A stretch of DNA of 64,000 bases from Ampelocalamus luodianensis. Its lineage: Eukaryota > Streptophyta > Magnoliopsida > Poales > Poaceae. The position numbers and the translations under genes were made by a program. The notes under the pieces are model-generated. The model was not told the origin of the DNA and made no database searches. It saw only the letters and a list, made by a program, of their open reading frames with translations. Numbering within the stretch: position 1 is the first letter of the stretch; every line of letters starts with the position of its first letter. The stretch is taken from NCBI GenBank assembly GCA_036346255.1, contig CM070617.1, positions 62,001 to 126,000 on the forward strand, in the 5' to 3' direction. Below, piece after piece: positions 24,109 to 35,213 of this stretch.

Positions 24109-24913
24109 AGGCGCGCGACGCCCCAGGCGTCGTCCAGCAAGCAATGCCCGCGAGCGGGAAGACCCTTCGCAAACAACATGCTTCGCCATGACAGAGGGGA
24201 CGGTGTGCCTAGTCCTTCCAGGAGAACGGCGCGGTTTCAACCATGGCGAAGCAGGACCTCGACCGCGAGGGGCTTGTCGTAGGGACGCCTCACCGACCCC
24301 ATGACCTAGCGAAGCACGGCGGCCCCGGAAGGTCTCCCCCAATAACTTACTCAGAAGTCTCAAAGACCCTCCGGAGACGTCCCAAAGACCCTCCGGAGTA
24401 ATCCCAAAGACCCTCCGAGAGAAGTCCCGAAGACCCTCCGGAGTAATCCCGAAGACCCTCCGGAGGAGTCCCGAAGACCATCCGAGTGGCTCAAGACCTT
24501 CTGAGCCGCCCCAGGACCCTCCGAAGGAACCCCGAAGATCGTCCGAAGACGGCAGCATAGGACCTCAAGGGGTCACCTCTGCGGAGGGCGCGGGGGCTAC
24601 AGGAACGGTGGACCAGGTGTATTCCCCGAATGGGCCACGTCCATGAAGACACACCATGCACCGGAGGCCACGCGTAGGGCGCATAAAAGTCCCTGCAGCC
24701 CCTATGGTCATAGTACTTTTTTAGGGACACAAATGTAAATTTAGATGCCATGCCGGAAGGCTATAAATAGCCCCCTCCATCATTTAACCAAGAGAGGACT
24801 TTTCCTAAAAGCAATACACATACACTCAGTAACCGAGCCCTTCTTAGAAGCCCCCCAGTCTTTCTAGCACGGGGGGTCTCCTCCTTTTACTGTCTAGTCT
24901 TCTCACTACGACA
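24109..24913 (+). repeat. LTR fragment, second family (copy 1)
   Basis: The segment shares with 55683-56891 the phrases CGCGGTTTCAA, GAAGCAGGACCTC, GGCTTGTCGTAGGG and the promoter-to-end block with CTATAAATAG (24771-24780) and the terminus CTACGACA. A run of 21-22-bp units with GACCCTCCGGAG cores fills 24355-24545. Together this looks like the U3-R part of a gypsy LTR; neither internal region nor partner LTR is nearby. Confidence 0.6.
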
Positions 24914-25034
24914 CCCATGTTAGTCAAAACATGCATCATGCAACACATAAGCAATGAAAACCATGAACTTGACCTAACTCAAACCATTTCCACCAAGTTA
25001 GCCGACACTCAGAACAAAATCGATCATACCGCCA

Positions 25035-25332
25035 TGTAAGCAACGGTACTACCGGACTGCGGTAGTTCCGCTCCACAATTGTGGTATTACCGATTCTCAG
25101 GAAAGATCAAAACTCCCAAAAATGCTTTATCTGGAATTTACGTACCGCCAAGTAACATCCAGTATTACCGCACTGAGGTAGTACCACCAACAATCTTGCG
25201 GTCATACCGATTTCCAGAATGTTCGGACCACTCGTTTGGACGCTTGACTTGCGGTAGTACCGCTAACACACTTGCGGTCATACCGCCTTGCGGTATACCG
25301 CTCCTCACTTTTGCCGGTACTACCGATTTTCC
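25035..25332. repeat. Cluster of CGGTA(GT/CT)ACCG palindromes
   Basis: About ten copies of short imperfect palindromes such as GCGGTAGTACCGC, GCGGTCATACCG and CGGTACTACCG occur within 300 bp, separated by unrelated AT-rich spacers. Dense subterminal motifs of this type are typical of CACTA/Spm transposons, but I do not see a CACTA terminus, so the element type is unassigned. Confidence 0.55.
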
Positions 25333-26414
25333 TAATGCTTACTGAAAACGAGTGTTTCAATAAACTTTCAACGTCATTGCCAATTGTATCATCGTCCTAA
25401 GATCGTGAGCACATCCCCATAATATCCACACCTACCCTCGACGTTTCCTTCTTTTTGTTTTTTGTCCTCCTGTTTTTTCTACCCCTTTTTCCCGGCTTTC
25501 TTGGGAAACTGTCATCATGAATGTTTTTGGTATTTGTATTTGTTTTACTCCTTTAATGCAATAATGGCTTTCTTGCGGTTTCCTCGAAAAAATGGAGTAA
25601 AGAGCACTTGCACGGCGCATGATTTGCGTGTATGAAGGTGTGATGCCATCTTTTCTTCATCTCATTTTGCATTGCTTGCTCTAATATCCATGCAAGTGGG
25701 TTCTTGATTTGGTGCAAAACTATAATAGTCCACTGATCAATCTTGTTATCTTTTGAGTTAGTAATGAAGTTATCATGTACAATCGAAAGGTAGCACAAGT
25801 TTCTTTAATAGTATTGACAATATATTGTGTTCAAATATTTCTAAAACTAGCCTTACAATCAAATATATGGGGGCGTCAAATTGTCAGTATAATTCCGATT
25901 AATCATCCGTTTTTCGATTAATCATTTGACGGTATCCTATCCGTTGGACAACCGTATTCCGTTTTTTACAACACTGGCTACGACTCTAAACGCGATCGAC
26001 TCAATCATGAATTCTGTTTTGAACTTATCTTGGTATCAGCCCAACTCGGTCTTCCAGAAAGTTCATTTCCATCTTCGTTTTCGTCTTGATCTCATTTCCA
26101 TCTTTGCTTTTGCACCAGACTTTCCATCTATCAACATATCTATCTAGATCAGCCAAACCTTCCTTCTTCCATTTTTCTAAAATCGGCTTTTTTTTTCTCG
26201 CCGGTTACTCCATACACGACGGCGTTGGCTTGTCTTCTTGACTTTCTCTAATTTTTATGCTGATGCGACCCACTATCCTGCTGTCAAAACTCGGCGGCAA
26301 CAGAAAGAAAAGAAGAAGGCATTTAATTCCACCTGGCTACTTATCCGAGTCGACCACCATAAGGAGTAAAGAGATAATCAGATAAGGCTCGCAAGAAGAG
26401 CGAAAGAGCAGAGC
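25333..26414. other. Intergenic and promoter of the NTF2-like gene
   Basis: AT-rich sequence with no convincing gene. GATTAATCATCCG/CGATTAATCATTTGACGG repeated phrases at 25895-25935 may be an old transposon edge. The last 100 bases before 26415 are purine-rich and likely 5' UTR. Confidence 0.4.
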
Positions 26415-27337
26415 ATGACGCAGGCGATGCCGCCGCTTCAGCTTCGTGTTGTTCAAGTGGCTGCTGCTGCACCTCGGCCTCTCAACCATATCCGGCCGCG
26501 GCCGGCAGCGTTAGTAGTAGCACTAGCGACAGCAAGGGGGAGGACGACGACGTCGGCGGCGGACGTTGTGAGGGATTTCTACGACGGTGTGAACCGGCGA
26601 GACCTCGCGGCGGTGGAGCCTCTCATCGCGGAGGGCTGCGTCTACGAGGACCTCGTCTTCCCGCGCCCCTTCGTCGGACGCGAGGAGGTGCTGGGTTTCT
26701 TGGGCGAGTTCATGGGGTCTATCAGCTCCGACCTTGTGTTCGTCATCGACGACATCTCCGCTGAGGATTCCTCCGCCGTCGGGGTCACCTGGCACCTGGG
26801 TATGCTTAAGCTAGCTGCCTGGCTAGGCTATTACAGTATTACTTGGGAGTTGGAGTTGGACTTACTATTTGATTTGTGCAAAACTATCGAACCAACACGC
26901 AGAGTGGAAGGGGCGGCCTTTTCCTTTCAGCAGGGGATGCAGCTTCTATCGCTGCTCACTCGGCTCACAGCAGCAGCAGATTCAGATTGTGTAAGCCCAG
27001 CCATTCATTCTCCTTCAATTGGTTGAATTCTGATCAGTACGTAGTAATAATGTAATATAGAGCAATCCATCAACTGATTGATTAGCCAAGTGAGCAACAG
27101 TTATGGTCGAGACTGCGTGGAGCCTGCTGCCAAACCCGGGGAATTGGCACTGGTATGTAGTAGTATGTTGTATACTAGTATCAAGTGTCAACCATGCCAT
27201 CATGAATGTAATGCGCTGCTTAGTTTGCATGATTCGTTCACGATTACAAGCATCAGCATCTGTATGGCCTGCAGGTTATCATCAGGGGAGTGACATGGAT
27301 TCTTGAACGCTTTCCACGGCTTGCCCGCATGCTCTGA
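26415..27337 (+). CDS. NTF2/SnoaL-like domain protein, probably plastid-targeted
   Basis: Four exons with good borders: 26415-26799, 26903-26990, 27101-27152 and 27275-27337, joining in phase to 195 residues. The first ~50 residues are Ala/Arg/Pro-rich without acids (LNHIRPRPAALVVALATARG), fitting a chloroplast transit peptide. The rest is an NTF2-like cone: VVRDFYDGVNRRDLAAVEPLIAEGCVYEDLVF, then EEVLGFLGEFM, GVTWHLEWKG, a Cys/Tyr strand, and the C-terminal ITRGV-like VIIRGVTWILERFPRLA. Members bind small ligands or act as isomerases; the substrate here is unknown. In-frame stop-free joins and conserved length suggest a working gene. Without splicing the exon 1 frame runs into intron, which is why a longer unspliced ORF is misleading. 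Confidence 0.85.
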
Positions 27338-27548
27338 CTGACACCAACTACCAGGCGCGCCAAGCAACGAAAATGCGACAAAACTATATATCAGAGGATC
27401 TGCACTGCAAGCGCATACATTGTGCTTGTGTGGCTGGGCAATCTTCGCAATAATGAATTTCTCTTCAGTTAGTTTTGACTGTAAATATCAGCACGATGAC
27501 TGTTCTTCAGCTCTGAATGCAAAAAAAAAAGTGCAGCTTCGACAAACT

Positions 27549-27622
27549 TGGTCCCGGCGGGGCTCGAACCCGCGACCTTCGGCTCATAAGACCAACGCTC
27601 TAACCAACTGAGCTACGGGACC
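27549..27622 (-). tRNA. tRNA gene, anticodon UAU by fold (tRNA-Ile)
   Basis: The minus strand folds as a complete cloverleaf: 7-bp acceptor GGTCCCG/CGGGACC, D stem GCTC/GAGC, anticodon stem TTGGT/GCCGA with loop CTTATGA, 5-nt variable loop, T stem GCGGG/CCCGC with TTCGAGC loop, discriminator A. No intron. By position the anticodon is TAT, which decodes AUA (Ile). The loop is nearly palindromic, and Met-type loops read CTCATAA, so identity is less certain than the gene call. A and B box promoters (TAGCTCAGTTGG, GGTTCGAGCCC) are intact; the T-run terminator should be just 5' on the plus strand. Confidence 0.85.
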
Positions 27623-27773
27623 TGTTTGCCTTTTGCTATTTTTCTTTATTCTACTCCCTTTATACCAGTCATAATATTCATTCAAATGAGAGATTGGAGA
27701 CTGGCATATCATCATATTTCATCCCTACCATCCGATTTGCGTTCCAATGGACACAGATATGCTGGTACTTAGA

Positions 27774-27910
27774 AATTGAGCGTTGCTCAGTTGGTGTGGG
27801 GTCAGGTGTGCCTCAGCCCACCCGCATTCGAGACCCAGAATTGCCTATTTGCTGGTTTCATTAATTGAAATCGGAGATGATAAACACCCCTTTAATCCAA
27901 AAAAAACTTA
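27774..27910 (+). repeat. tRNA-derived SINE-like element
   Basis: GTTGCTCAGTTGG (A-box-like) is followed about 40 bases later by GCATTCGAGACCC (B-box-like), with no cloverleaf, then a body ending in an A-rich stretch at about 27900. This is the layout of plant SINEs such as the rice p-SINE/Au types. Boundaries and family are guesses. Confidence 0.45.
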
Positions 27911-29249
27911 GTTCATAAAGTGCAGAGTATACTAGAAACTTTTGTATCTCTTCTATGGTATCTACGAGGGTAGACACAATTGTTGTCTATATACTTCTCT
28001 ATATCATCTAGAGATGAGGTTACCGACAACTTTTATAATGAGTTGTCTCTACAGGACCCCGTAATCTTTTAAATCTAGCATGAAATAACATGTTTGTTAT
28101 AGTCGAGGACTCATACAATGATGTTTTATGTTGCTTTATGTTGTTGGTTCAAGACTTCAAGTGCTTGGGTCTTCTCTTCCCGGGGAGATGACTTCTCTCT
28201 CCCTCCCTCTTATCCGCGTCAACAAAAATCATACATCATAGGTTAAAACTAGCGAGTAGATTGCCCTTGATCGACACATTTAGATGGGTAAAATGGCAAG
28301 CGGGTCATCCTTGATTATTATGTGGCCAGGGTTGTTTTTAGACGGGGGGTGTGAAAAAAGCCATAACTTTTATCTTCTAAATCCTCTCACACTCTTATGC
28401 ACGGAGAATGACATATACAAATCACACATCTGCCTATTCTTACACAAAAGGACTTCAAATTCAGAAACGCAGGATAAAACTCTCTATTCTTTCTTCTTTT
28501 GCACTCCTACTGTCCTTTTCAGAATTAAGCCTACCCTGTCCGAAAATTGATCTTCACCTATTTAAGGATCTAGATTGGTAGTAAGACATGATACACTAAT
28601 CTCTCTTGCCACTTAAACTGCAAGCTTTTCTTCCTCCTCCGATTTCTCAACTTGACACGCCACTAAATTTCTCAACTTAGTTGGTATCGGTCATTTAACC
28701 GCTGATGCTACTATTTCACATAGAAATAACATAATGGTTGATGCTACTAATTCAGTCAGGAAAAGTGATGAAGAACGCACATGCATTGAACTCACGGTTC
28801 ACCTCGGCACAGAAGAAGGATTCATTTATTGTTATTGCGTGCGGCCTCATTAATGGAATCCATTATTTAACCACCACCGAGCACCGGCCAACTAGCTAAC
28901 TAAATACTTGGCTTGTCATCCCCTGTTTCATCTGTTTCTACTATCATCCCCTGTTTCATCTGTTTCTACTATCATCCCCTGTTTCATCTGTTTCTACTAT
29001 CCGTTGTATCTTTTCTGTGAGAGATCGACCGGCAATTCACGAGCTGCATGAACGTCGATAGATCACGGTTCACGTATGATGGATCAACTTCCTACCTTCT
29101 ACCCCGCCCCGCCCTGCTAGCTCGCTGTGTAATTAATTAAAGCAATTTAGCTGGTGGTATATATTTGATCCATCGATCACTGCCCGGTCGGCAGCACGTA
29201 TATACATACATATATAGCTTGCGAAGGTTGTGGTGGCCGGAGCCCGGAG
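27911..29249. other. Intergenic and promoter region of the GDSL gene
   Basis: No convincing coding sequence. It contains the direct repeat at 28917-29000, and close to the gene an AT-rich stretch with TATATATTTG at about 29158 and TATATATAG at about 29208 that could serve as TATA boxes. Confidence 0.4.
28917..29000. repeat. Three perfect 28-bp tandem repeats
   Basis: The unit CATCCCCTGTTTCATCTGTT followed by TCTACTAT occurs three times in a row (28917-28944, 28945-28972, 28973-29000) without mismatch, about 250 bp upstream of the GDSL reading frame. Confidence 0.95.
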
Positions 29250-30674
29250 ATGCTGGATTATGGGAGGCTTGCACTTGCCGGCACTAATGGCGCCAAGCAC
29301 AAGAACAACATGAAGCACGCTCGTGTAGTATCTAATGCGATTGTGGCTGTGGTGGCGGCAATGGCGGCGTGCATGGCACCGTTAGTGGCGGTGGCGCAGC
29401 AGCAGCTGGTGCCGTGCATGTACATCTTCGGTGACTCGCTGGTGGACAACGGCAACAACAACAACATCCTGAGCCTGGCCAGGGCCAACTACCGGCCCTA
29501 CGGAATCGACTTCCCCGACGGGCCGGCCGGCCGCTTCACCAACGGGCGCACCATGGTGGACTTCGTGTCCGAGCTGCTAGGATTCCGGCCGCCCCTCATC
29601 CCGGCCTACGCCATGGCGCGGCGGAGCGACCTCGCGCGGGGGCTCAACTTCGCGTCGGGGGCGGCCGGCATCAGGCCAGAGACAGGGAACAACCTGGTTG
29701 GTATTGGTAATGGCATTCCTTAATTTCTAGCTAGGAGTGCATACGTGCACGTACGGGCGTCGACGATGCATGGCACTTGATTAGATTTGCATGCATGGCA
29801 GGGCGGGCACTACCCTTTGTCGGAGCAGGTGAACCATTTCCGGGCGGCGGTGCGTGACATGGCCGGGAGCAAGGTGGCCGAGCACCTGGGCCGGTGCATC
29901 TACTACGTGGGCATGGGCAGCAACGACTACCTCAACAACTACTTCATGCCAAGCTACTACACCACCGGCCAAGACTATGACCCGCCCACCTACGCCACCC
30001 TCCTCCTCCAGGACTACTCCCGCCAGCTCACAGACCTCTACCACCTCGGCGCCAGGAAGTTCGTCATCGCCGGCGTCGGCCAGATCGGATGCATCCCCTA
30101 CGAGCTCGCCAGGATCAACAACAACCAAGGTCGCCAACCTAGCAATAGCAGCGGCAGCAGTAGCAATGCTGCCGCCATTAATATCGCTGGTGGTGGTATC
30201 GTTGTAACTATCGGCGGCGGCGGCACCGGGAGATCATCAAACACTACAGGCAGCAGCAACCCAGGCAGGAAGGCGTCCGTCGCCGGCGGGTGCAACGACA
30301 GGATCAACAGTGCCATCGCCATCTACAACAAGGGGCTGCTGTCCATGGTGAAACGCTTCAACCGCGGCCAGCAGCATCCGGGGGCCAAGTTCGTCTTCCT
30401 CAACACCGTCCAGACCGGCAAGGACCTCGTCGCAAACGCGGCAAGGTACGGATTCACGGTGATCGACCGTGGCTGCTGCGGCGTCGGTCGGAACAACGGC
30501 CAGATAACGTGCCTGCCATTGCAGCGCCCGTGCGATGACCGGAGCAAGTACATCTTCTGGGACGCCTTCCACCCCACGGAGGCGGCCAACAGAATCTACG
30601 CTGCAAAGGTCTTCAACTCCACATCAACCGCCGACGCATACCCCATCAACATCAGCCAGCTCGCCGCCATATGA
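29250..30674 (+). CDS. GDSL esterase/lipase, secreted
   Basis: Two exons, 29250-29696 and 29802-30674, join in phase (GNNL/GGHY) to 439 residues. The SGNH family blocks are complete: FGDSLVDNGNNN with nucleophile Ser, GLNFASGAAGI, the GSNDYLNNYF block III Asn, and the C-terminal DAFHPTEAAN Asp-His pair. A hydrophobic stretch (AIVAVVAAMAACMAPLVAVA) just before the mature start is a signal peptide; ATG 29310 gives the more typical short N-terminus, so it may be the real start. These enzymes act on lipid or cell-wall esters in the apoplast; the substrate is unknown. Oddity: about 45 Ser/Gly/Asn-rich residues (about 30130-30285) are inserted between YELARINNN and GCNDRINSA, where relatives have only a few residues. 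Confidence 0.92.
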
Positions 30675-30944
30675 ATCCAATCCGGTCCGGTCCGGTCCGG
30701 TCCATTTCTCACCGATATATGCTTGCATCAGATATATGGATCCATTCATCGACCAACAACTGCCTTAATTTCACTTTTTTTCAGTTGATGTATCATGTTT
30801 GTACTTGTTTTAAGAGATGCTTTGCCAGTATCAATTGTGTCTACTTTTGCAATGTTTTTAATTAAATAAATTGGATATTCAAAATCGTGCCACAATCCCA
30901 CAACTAGCTTCACTCGGACTAGCTAGCTTAAAAGTAACTAGAAA

Positions 30945-31175
30945 GAGGAAGCAAGTTAGCTCGCTTGGTTGGAGGCGTTGTCAAACGCCGGGCCGTCCGG
31001 CTTCGAGTCCTAGACTCAGCATGGATGTCTCGCCCGGGGTGGGTGTGTGTGGGTTTGATTGTTTGAGAACTGAGCTGGGGCTCAGATGGTAGAGAAGAGT
31101 TATAGGCTTTTAGCCTACTACGGTTCGAGCGCTGGCTCCCATGGTCGCCTCACGAGATAAGGTGCTCTTCTTTCA
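30945..31175 (+). repeat. Two tRNA-like promoter modules, probably SINE remnants
   Basis: TTAGCTCGCTTGGTTGG with GGCTTCGAGTCCT about 40 bases on, and then GGCTCAGATGGTAGAG with CGGTTCGAGCGCTGG, are two successive A-box/B-box pairs. Neither folds into a cloverleaf. They resemble tRNA-derived SINE heads placed side by side. Confidence 0.4.
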
Positions 31176-31319
31176 GTTTTCAGTCTCTACTTTCAAACCT
31201 GATGTTGATGGCAAGATTTGGCATCTATAATGGTCATTGCAGTGCTAATTGGTCTAATGGTAAGAGCTTAAAGCGACTGCTGATTCAACTAATATTCGGT
31301 TTTGAATCGAAAGGCAGAA

Positions 31320-31895
31320 TGATCTTAAAAACCTCCTGAGAGGTCCTGAACAACATCCACAAAGACCTCCTGGGTGGTCCTGAACAACATCCACAAAGAC
31401 CTCCTGGGTGGTCATGAACAACATCCACAATGACTTCCTGGGAGGTTCTGGAGGGTGGTCCTTGTAAAATAGGAGGTCTTGGCCTCAAAAACCTCCTGAG
31501 AGGTCCTGGACGACCTCTACAAAGACCTCTTTGGAGGTTCTAGAGGACGTCCTAGGTGGTCCTGAACGATTTCTACAAAGACTTCCTAAGAATGTCCTGG
31601 AAGATATCCTGGGTAGTCCTGAGCGATATCCACGAAGACGTCCTGGGAGGTCCTGGTGGGTAGTCTTTGCAAAACAAAAAGTCATGATACAAAAGGGTGA
31701 TCTTTGCAAAACAGCCAAAATGGTGGTCTTCGCAAAACAGGAGGTCCTAGCCCAAAAGGGTGGTCCTGAGCGACATCCACAAAGACCTCCTGGGAGGTCC
31801 TCGGGGGTGGTCTTTGCAAAACAGGAGGTCTTGGCACAAAAGGGTGGTCTTTGCAAAACAACCAAAAGGTGGCCTTTGCAAAGCAGCAAGTCGTG
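31320..31895. repeat. Degenerate minisatellite, about 36-bp unit
   Basis: Repeated phrases such as GGTCCTGAACAACATCCAC and AAAGACCTCCTGGG follow each other with a period near 36 bp, clearest at 31335-31440, decaying to the right with interspersed TTTGCAAAACA-type units. The long overlapping ORFs on both strands across it are a by-product of the period being a multiple of three and are not called as genes. Confidence 0.7.
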
Positions 31896-32735
31896 AGGAC
31901 AAGAAAAGGCGCGGCGAAGAGAGGCCATTCAATTTAGATCGGGTGGTTCAGAATGATGTGAACGTTCGGACCATTCAAACTTTCGTTTCAATCAGATTGT
32001 TAAAACTAGATTGGACGGTTAAAAACACCCAAGAACATTTGGACCGTTTGGACCTCCCTTTTTCAATCAGGTTGTCCAGTTTTAATCGGACGGCCTGCAA
32101 GAGGGGAAGTACAAGCAATGGACCAAATTACGTGATAGAGATTATCAGTTAATATGTGGGAACTTACGTGATCGAATAGAAAATATTTATTAGTTATAGA
32201 AGGTTTGGATATCAGATGGCATAGCCGAATCATATCTGTGAATCTTGTTCGGTTTTAGGAGTCCTGATCTCTTACGACTAAGACCTGCTACCCTTTAAAT
32301 AGAAGAGGGTCATGGTCGATTGAAATCATCACCAATCGATCGATACAATTTGCATCTACTATTTTTCTACCGTAGTTTCCTTGTAGTCCTGTTCTCTTTT
32401 CGATTCCTTTCTGCTTTCCTGGCCAGGTTTCAGAACCTAGCTAGGGCACCGCCACCGCCCAGACACCACGACTAGGTCCGCCTAGGTGTTGTGCGCTGTG
32501 GTTTTCGGCCAAGTTGAATTCTAACGTCGCCTGGGTTCAATTTTGTTGCTATTTATCGAAGCAGGCTATTGTGCACAAGAGAATCAACAAAGCTTCTACC
32601 AGTATCTGTCCAAGGCCAGATTGATCAAGTTCAGGCCGTGCTAAAGTATTTTTTACACGAATTTGCAAGTTGTGTGTTGGTGCTTCTTTGTGTTAGCCAT
32701 GACGAACGGATCCGATGTCGACACCGACAATGTCA
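31896..32735 (+). repeat. LTR-like fragment downstream of the minisatellite
   Basis: The block includes a TATA-like CCTTTAAATAGAAG at 32291-32304, CAATCGATCGATACAATTTG and a pyrimidine-rich leader, the order seen in the promoter-R-U5 part of gypsy LTRs. No partner LTR or coding region is seen in the window. Confidence 0.4.
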
Positions 32736-33711
32736 TTGTGCTTGCCATTGTGATGGACCCGAAGGTTCTATTGTTGGCCCAATCTTTCGATGAGAATGAC
32801 AAGTTCGGTAGGCGTCGCTCAACTCTCACGATCCTAGCTACGAACACGCAAGGCTCGAAACCACGCAATTGTCGAATCGCCGACAAGTCGTTATCAAGCG
32901 TACGAATACCCGCTGACGACCACGAAGGTCAATTCCTGCATACACCGAAGAAGCACGCAAGAACAAGATTAAGCAATCTGAAATTACAAATAGGAATTGA
33001 AATATTGAATTGAGTTGGGATTTTGAAGCGGTATTATGGTTGGTCTAGTCGACACAAGCCAATACACGAAGTTGCAACAAGGCTAATTTTTAACTAAACA
33101 AAATCCGAGAAAACTAGAGGGGGTGCGGTCTCCTTAAATAGGAAACGAGGAGCCACAAATCTAAAGGAACTAGCGGGGAGGGACTAAACTCGTGGGGTAC
33201 TGTTCATGTGAACAGTAACCACACCACTAGGTGGGCCGCCGGCATATGGGCCAAGTTGAGTTCGATTACAAAGCCCAGATTGGCCCAAATAGGTGATATG
33301 ACGCTTTTTTAGATGATTGTGATCAGTCCAGAAGGAATTTGAAGATTAGGCTGGATCCGTTGGAAGGATGACGAAATAAGCTTTCAATCAAGTACTCGTG
33401 GACCTCCAACGGACTCTGTATGTGAAAGTTATGCCCGTTTGAAGTTGGTGTTGTCAGGCTGATTCCGAACTGATCTGACCAAAACGTATCCAACTTGGCA
33501 CATGCAGTAGCACCATGGCTTGTAGACATAATACCATGGCATGTAGACGTAGCTCGATCCAATTGGGTAATATAGCAATGCAGTCGTCGAAAGTCCGATC
33601 GAAGATGTGGATGTAGCGTAGCGAGTCGATGCAGTGGGTGCAGTCGAAGCAGGGGATGTAGTTGAAGCAATGGATGCATCCTTAGTGTTGCCTTTGATCA
33701 TGTTGAATTCT
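32736..33711 (-). repeat. Reverse-strand LTR related to the 5.6/15.7 kb LTRs
   Basis: On the minus strand, GACAACACCAACTTCAAAC, CATAACTTTCACATAC, TACTTGATTGAAAGCTTATT and, near the other end, TTCTCATCGAAAGATTGGG match the LTRs at 5662 and 15691 in the same order. Identity is lower than between those two, so this is an older or different subfamily copy. It extends about 250 bases past the start of homology (33460-33711). Confidence 0.65.
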
Positions 33712-35213
33712 AGTTTTCAAAATACTTTGATTCAAATTACTGCATTTACTTTAAGTAATTAATTACATGCTTTTAAGTGTAGTTATCAATTCAATTTGTT
33801 ACATCTACCTTGTCTATTGTAATGTCGTAATCTTTTGTCACCCTAGATTGGTTCATTATTTAGTTGGTATTATCATAGCACCAATATGGGTTGGTTAGAT
33901 ACAATTAGATTGCTTAGCCATGCTACGAGTCATCATCTCATGTGAGTTGCAAATATAAACTTGACTAAGTGACTATGGAACTATATGTACTATGTGCTAT
34001 TACTCATTGATGGCATGTGTTGCACTTAACCAACACGGTGAGAAAAGATTTGGACCGAGACATGTGGTATTGTATATTTTTATGGTGGATCTGTGTTGGA
34101 TGGGAACGATAATCTCTGTGACATAGTTAGAAATTAGAAGTCTTATTTTGGTCAATTAAGGATTTAACTTTGTGAACCATTAAACTGAGCCTTACTATAC
34201 GACCACATGCCTGATGGGATGGGCCTAACTTAGTAAGTTATGGATTCTTGACATTGACTACTCAGGTAGTAGGTTAGGTTGTGTTGGAATGGGTGGAGGT
34301 GTGTACTACTAAGTAGTTGCATCGCGGGACGGTTCGCCGCTTCCCTGTCCAACGGTGTGTGTCGTACCAAACACTGTGTATAGGTTGGTATGGCGGTAAA
34401 GCACATCGGGAGTGTCAATGTTGAGATGAAGTTTCAGAAAAGTTTTGTTATGATTAGTGCTAGCTACACTAGTCGTATCGTGTGGGTAAAGTGTACAATC
34501 TCTGCAGAGTGTTAATCAATCTATTCGAATAGCCGCGTCCGCGGTCATGGACATGTTCGGAAATTTCACACGAGGGGTAGATTTTCATAAAACTTTGGGA
34601 AGGGATAGCTGTGTGATATAAGTCATATGGCTGTGTGAATTAAACTGATTAGCTTTGTGTCATTTGTGAAAACAAACTGTTAAATTATTATTGTTTATTT
34701 GTTTTGAATTATGCTTTCAATCTATTACTTGTATTCAATTGCAAATATTGGTTTTATAAAAAGAACCACAGAAGCTATTTCTTTTAGAATAAGCCTGCAT
34801 CTATAAATTGCATTATGTGGTATGTCTTACGAGTACGGTTGTGTATTCATGCTTGCTGCAAACAAATCTACAGAAGAGGAGGAGTCATCGCATGCCTTCG
34901 AGAAAGAGTTCGTTGAAGGTGTTGATCGTTAGGGTCTGGATCCCAGTCGGTTGCCTGTGGTGAATTGATGGGATCTCCGCTGAAGTTACTTTGTTCCGCT
35001 GTATTTTTCTTTATTGTTAGTCATGCGTGGCATAATAAGTGTAAACTTGAACATAAGGTCAAAACTATTATTTGTTATTCAAATTACTTGTTTATGCTAT
35101 TAATCACTTGTGTGGATCGATATTCATCTATGTTGCTACTGTGTGCACTAACGTGATCCTGAACTAGTGCAGAATACACAGAGGGTCCAGAATTGTATTT
35201 TTGGATCCCGACA
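33712..35213 (+). repeat. 3' part of a RIRE3-like LTR
   Basis: Phrases such as TGCTTAGCCATGCTA, TATTCGAATAGCCGCGTCC, CACACGAGGGGTAGA and the final CAGAGGGTCC...GATCCCGACA match 12770-14026 in order. The 5' part is missing, no primer-binding site follows, and the target duplication cannot be identified. Confidence 0.65.

Noticed and set aside
24355..24545. Regular short repeats, considered as a CRISPR array
   Set aside because: Units are contiguous degenerate tandem repeats without unique spacers, in a plant LTR.
27774..27850. Possible second tRNA gene
   Set aside because: A- and B-box-like words are present but no acceptor or anticodon stem forms; better explained as a SINE.
29781..30137. 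118-residue minus-strand Val-rich open frame
   Set aside because: Antisense to conserved GDSL coding sequence.
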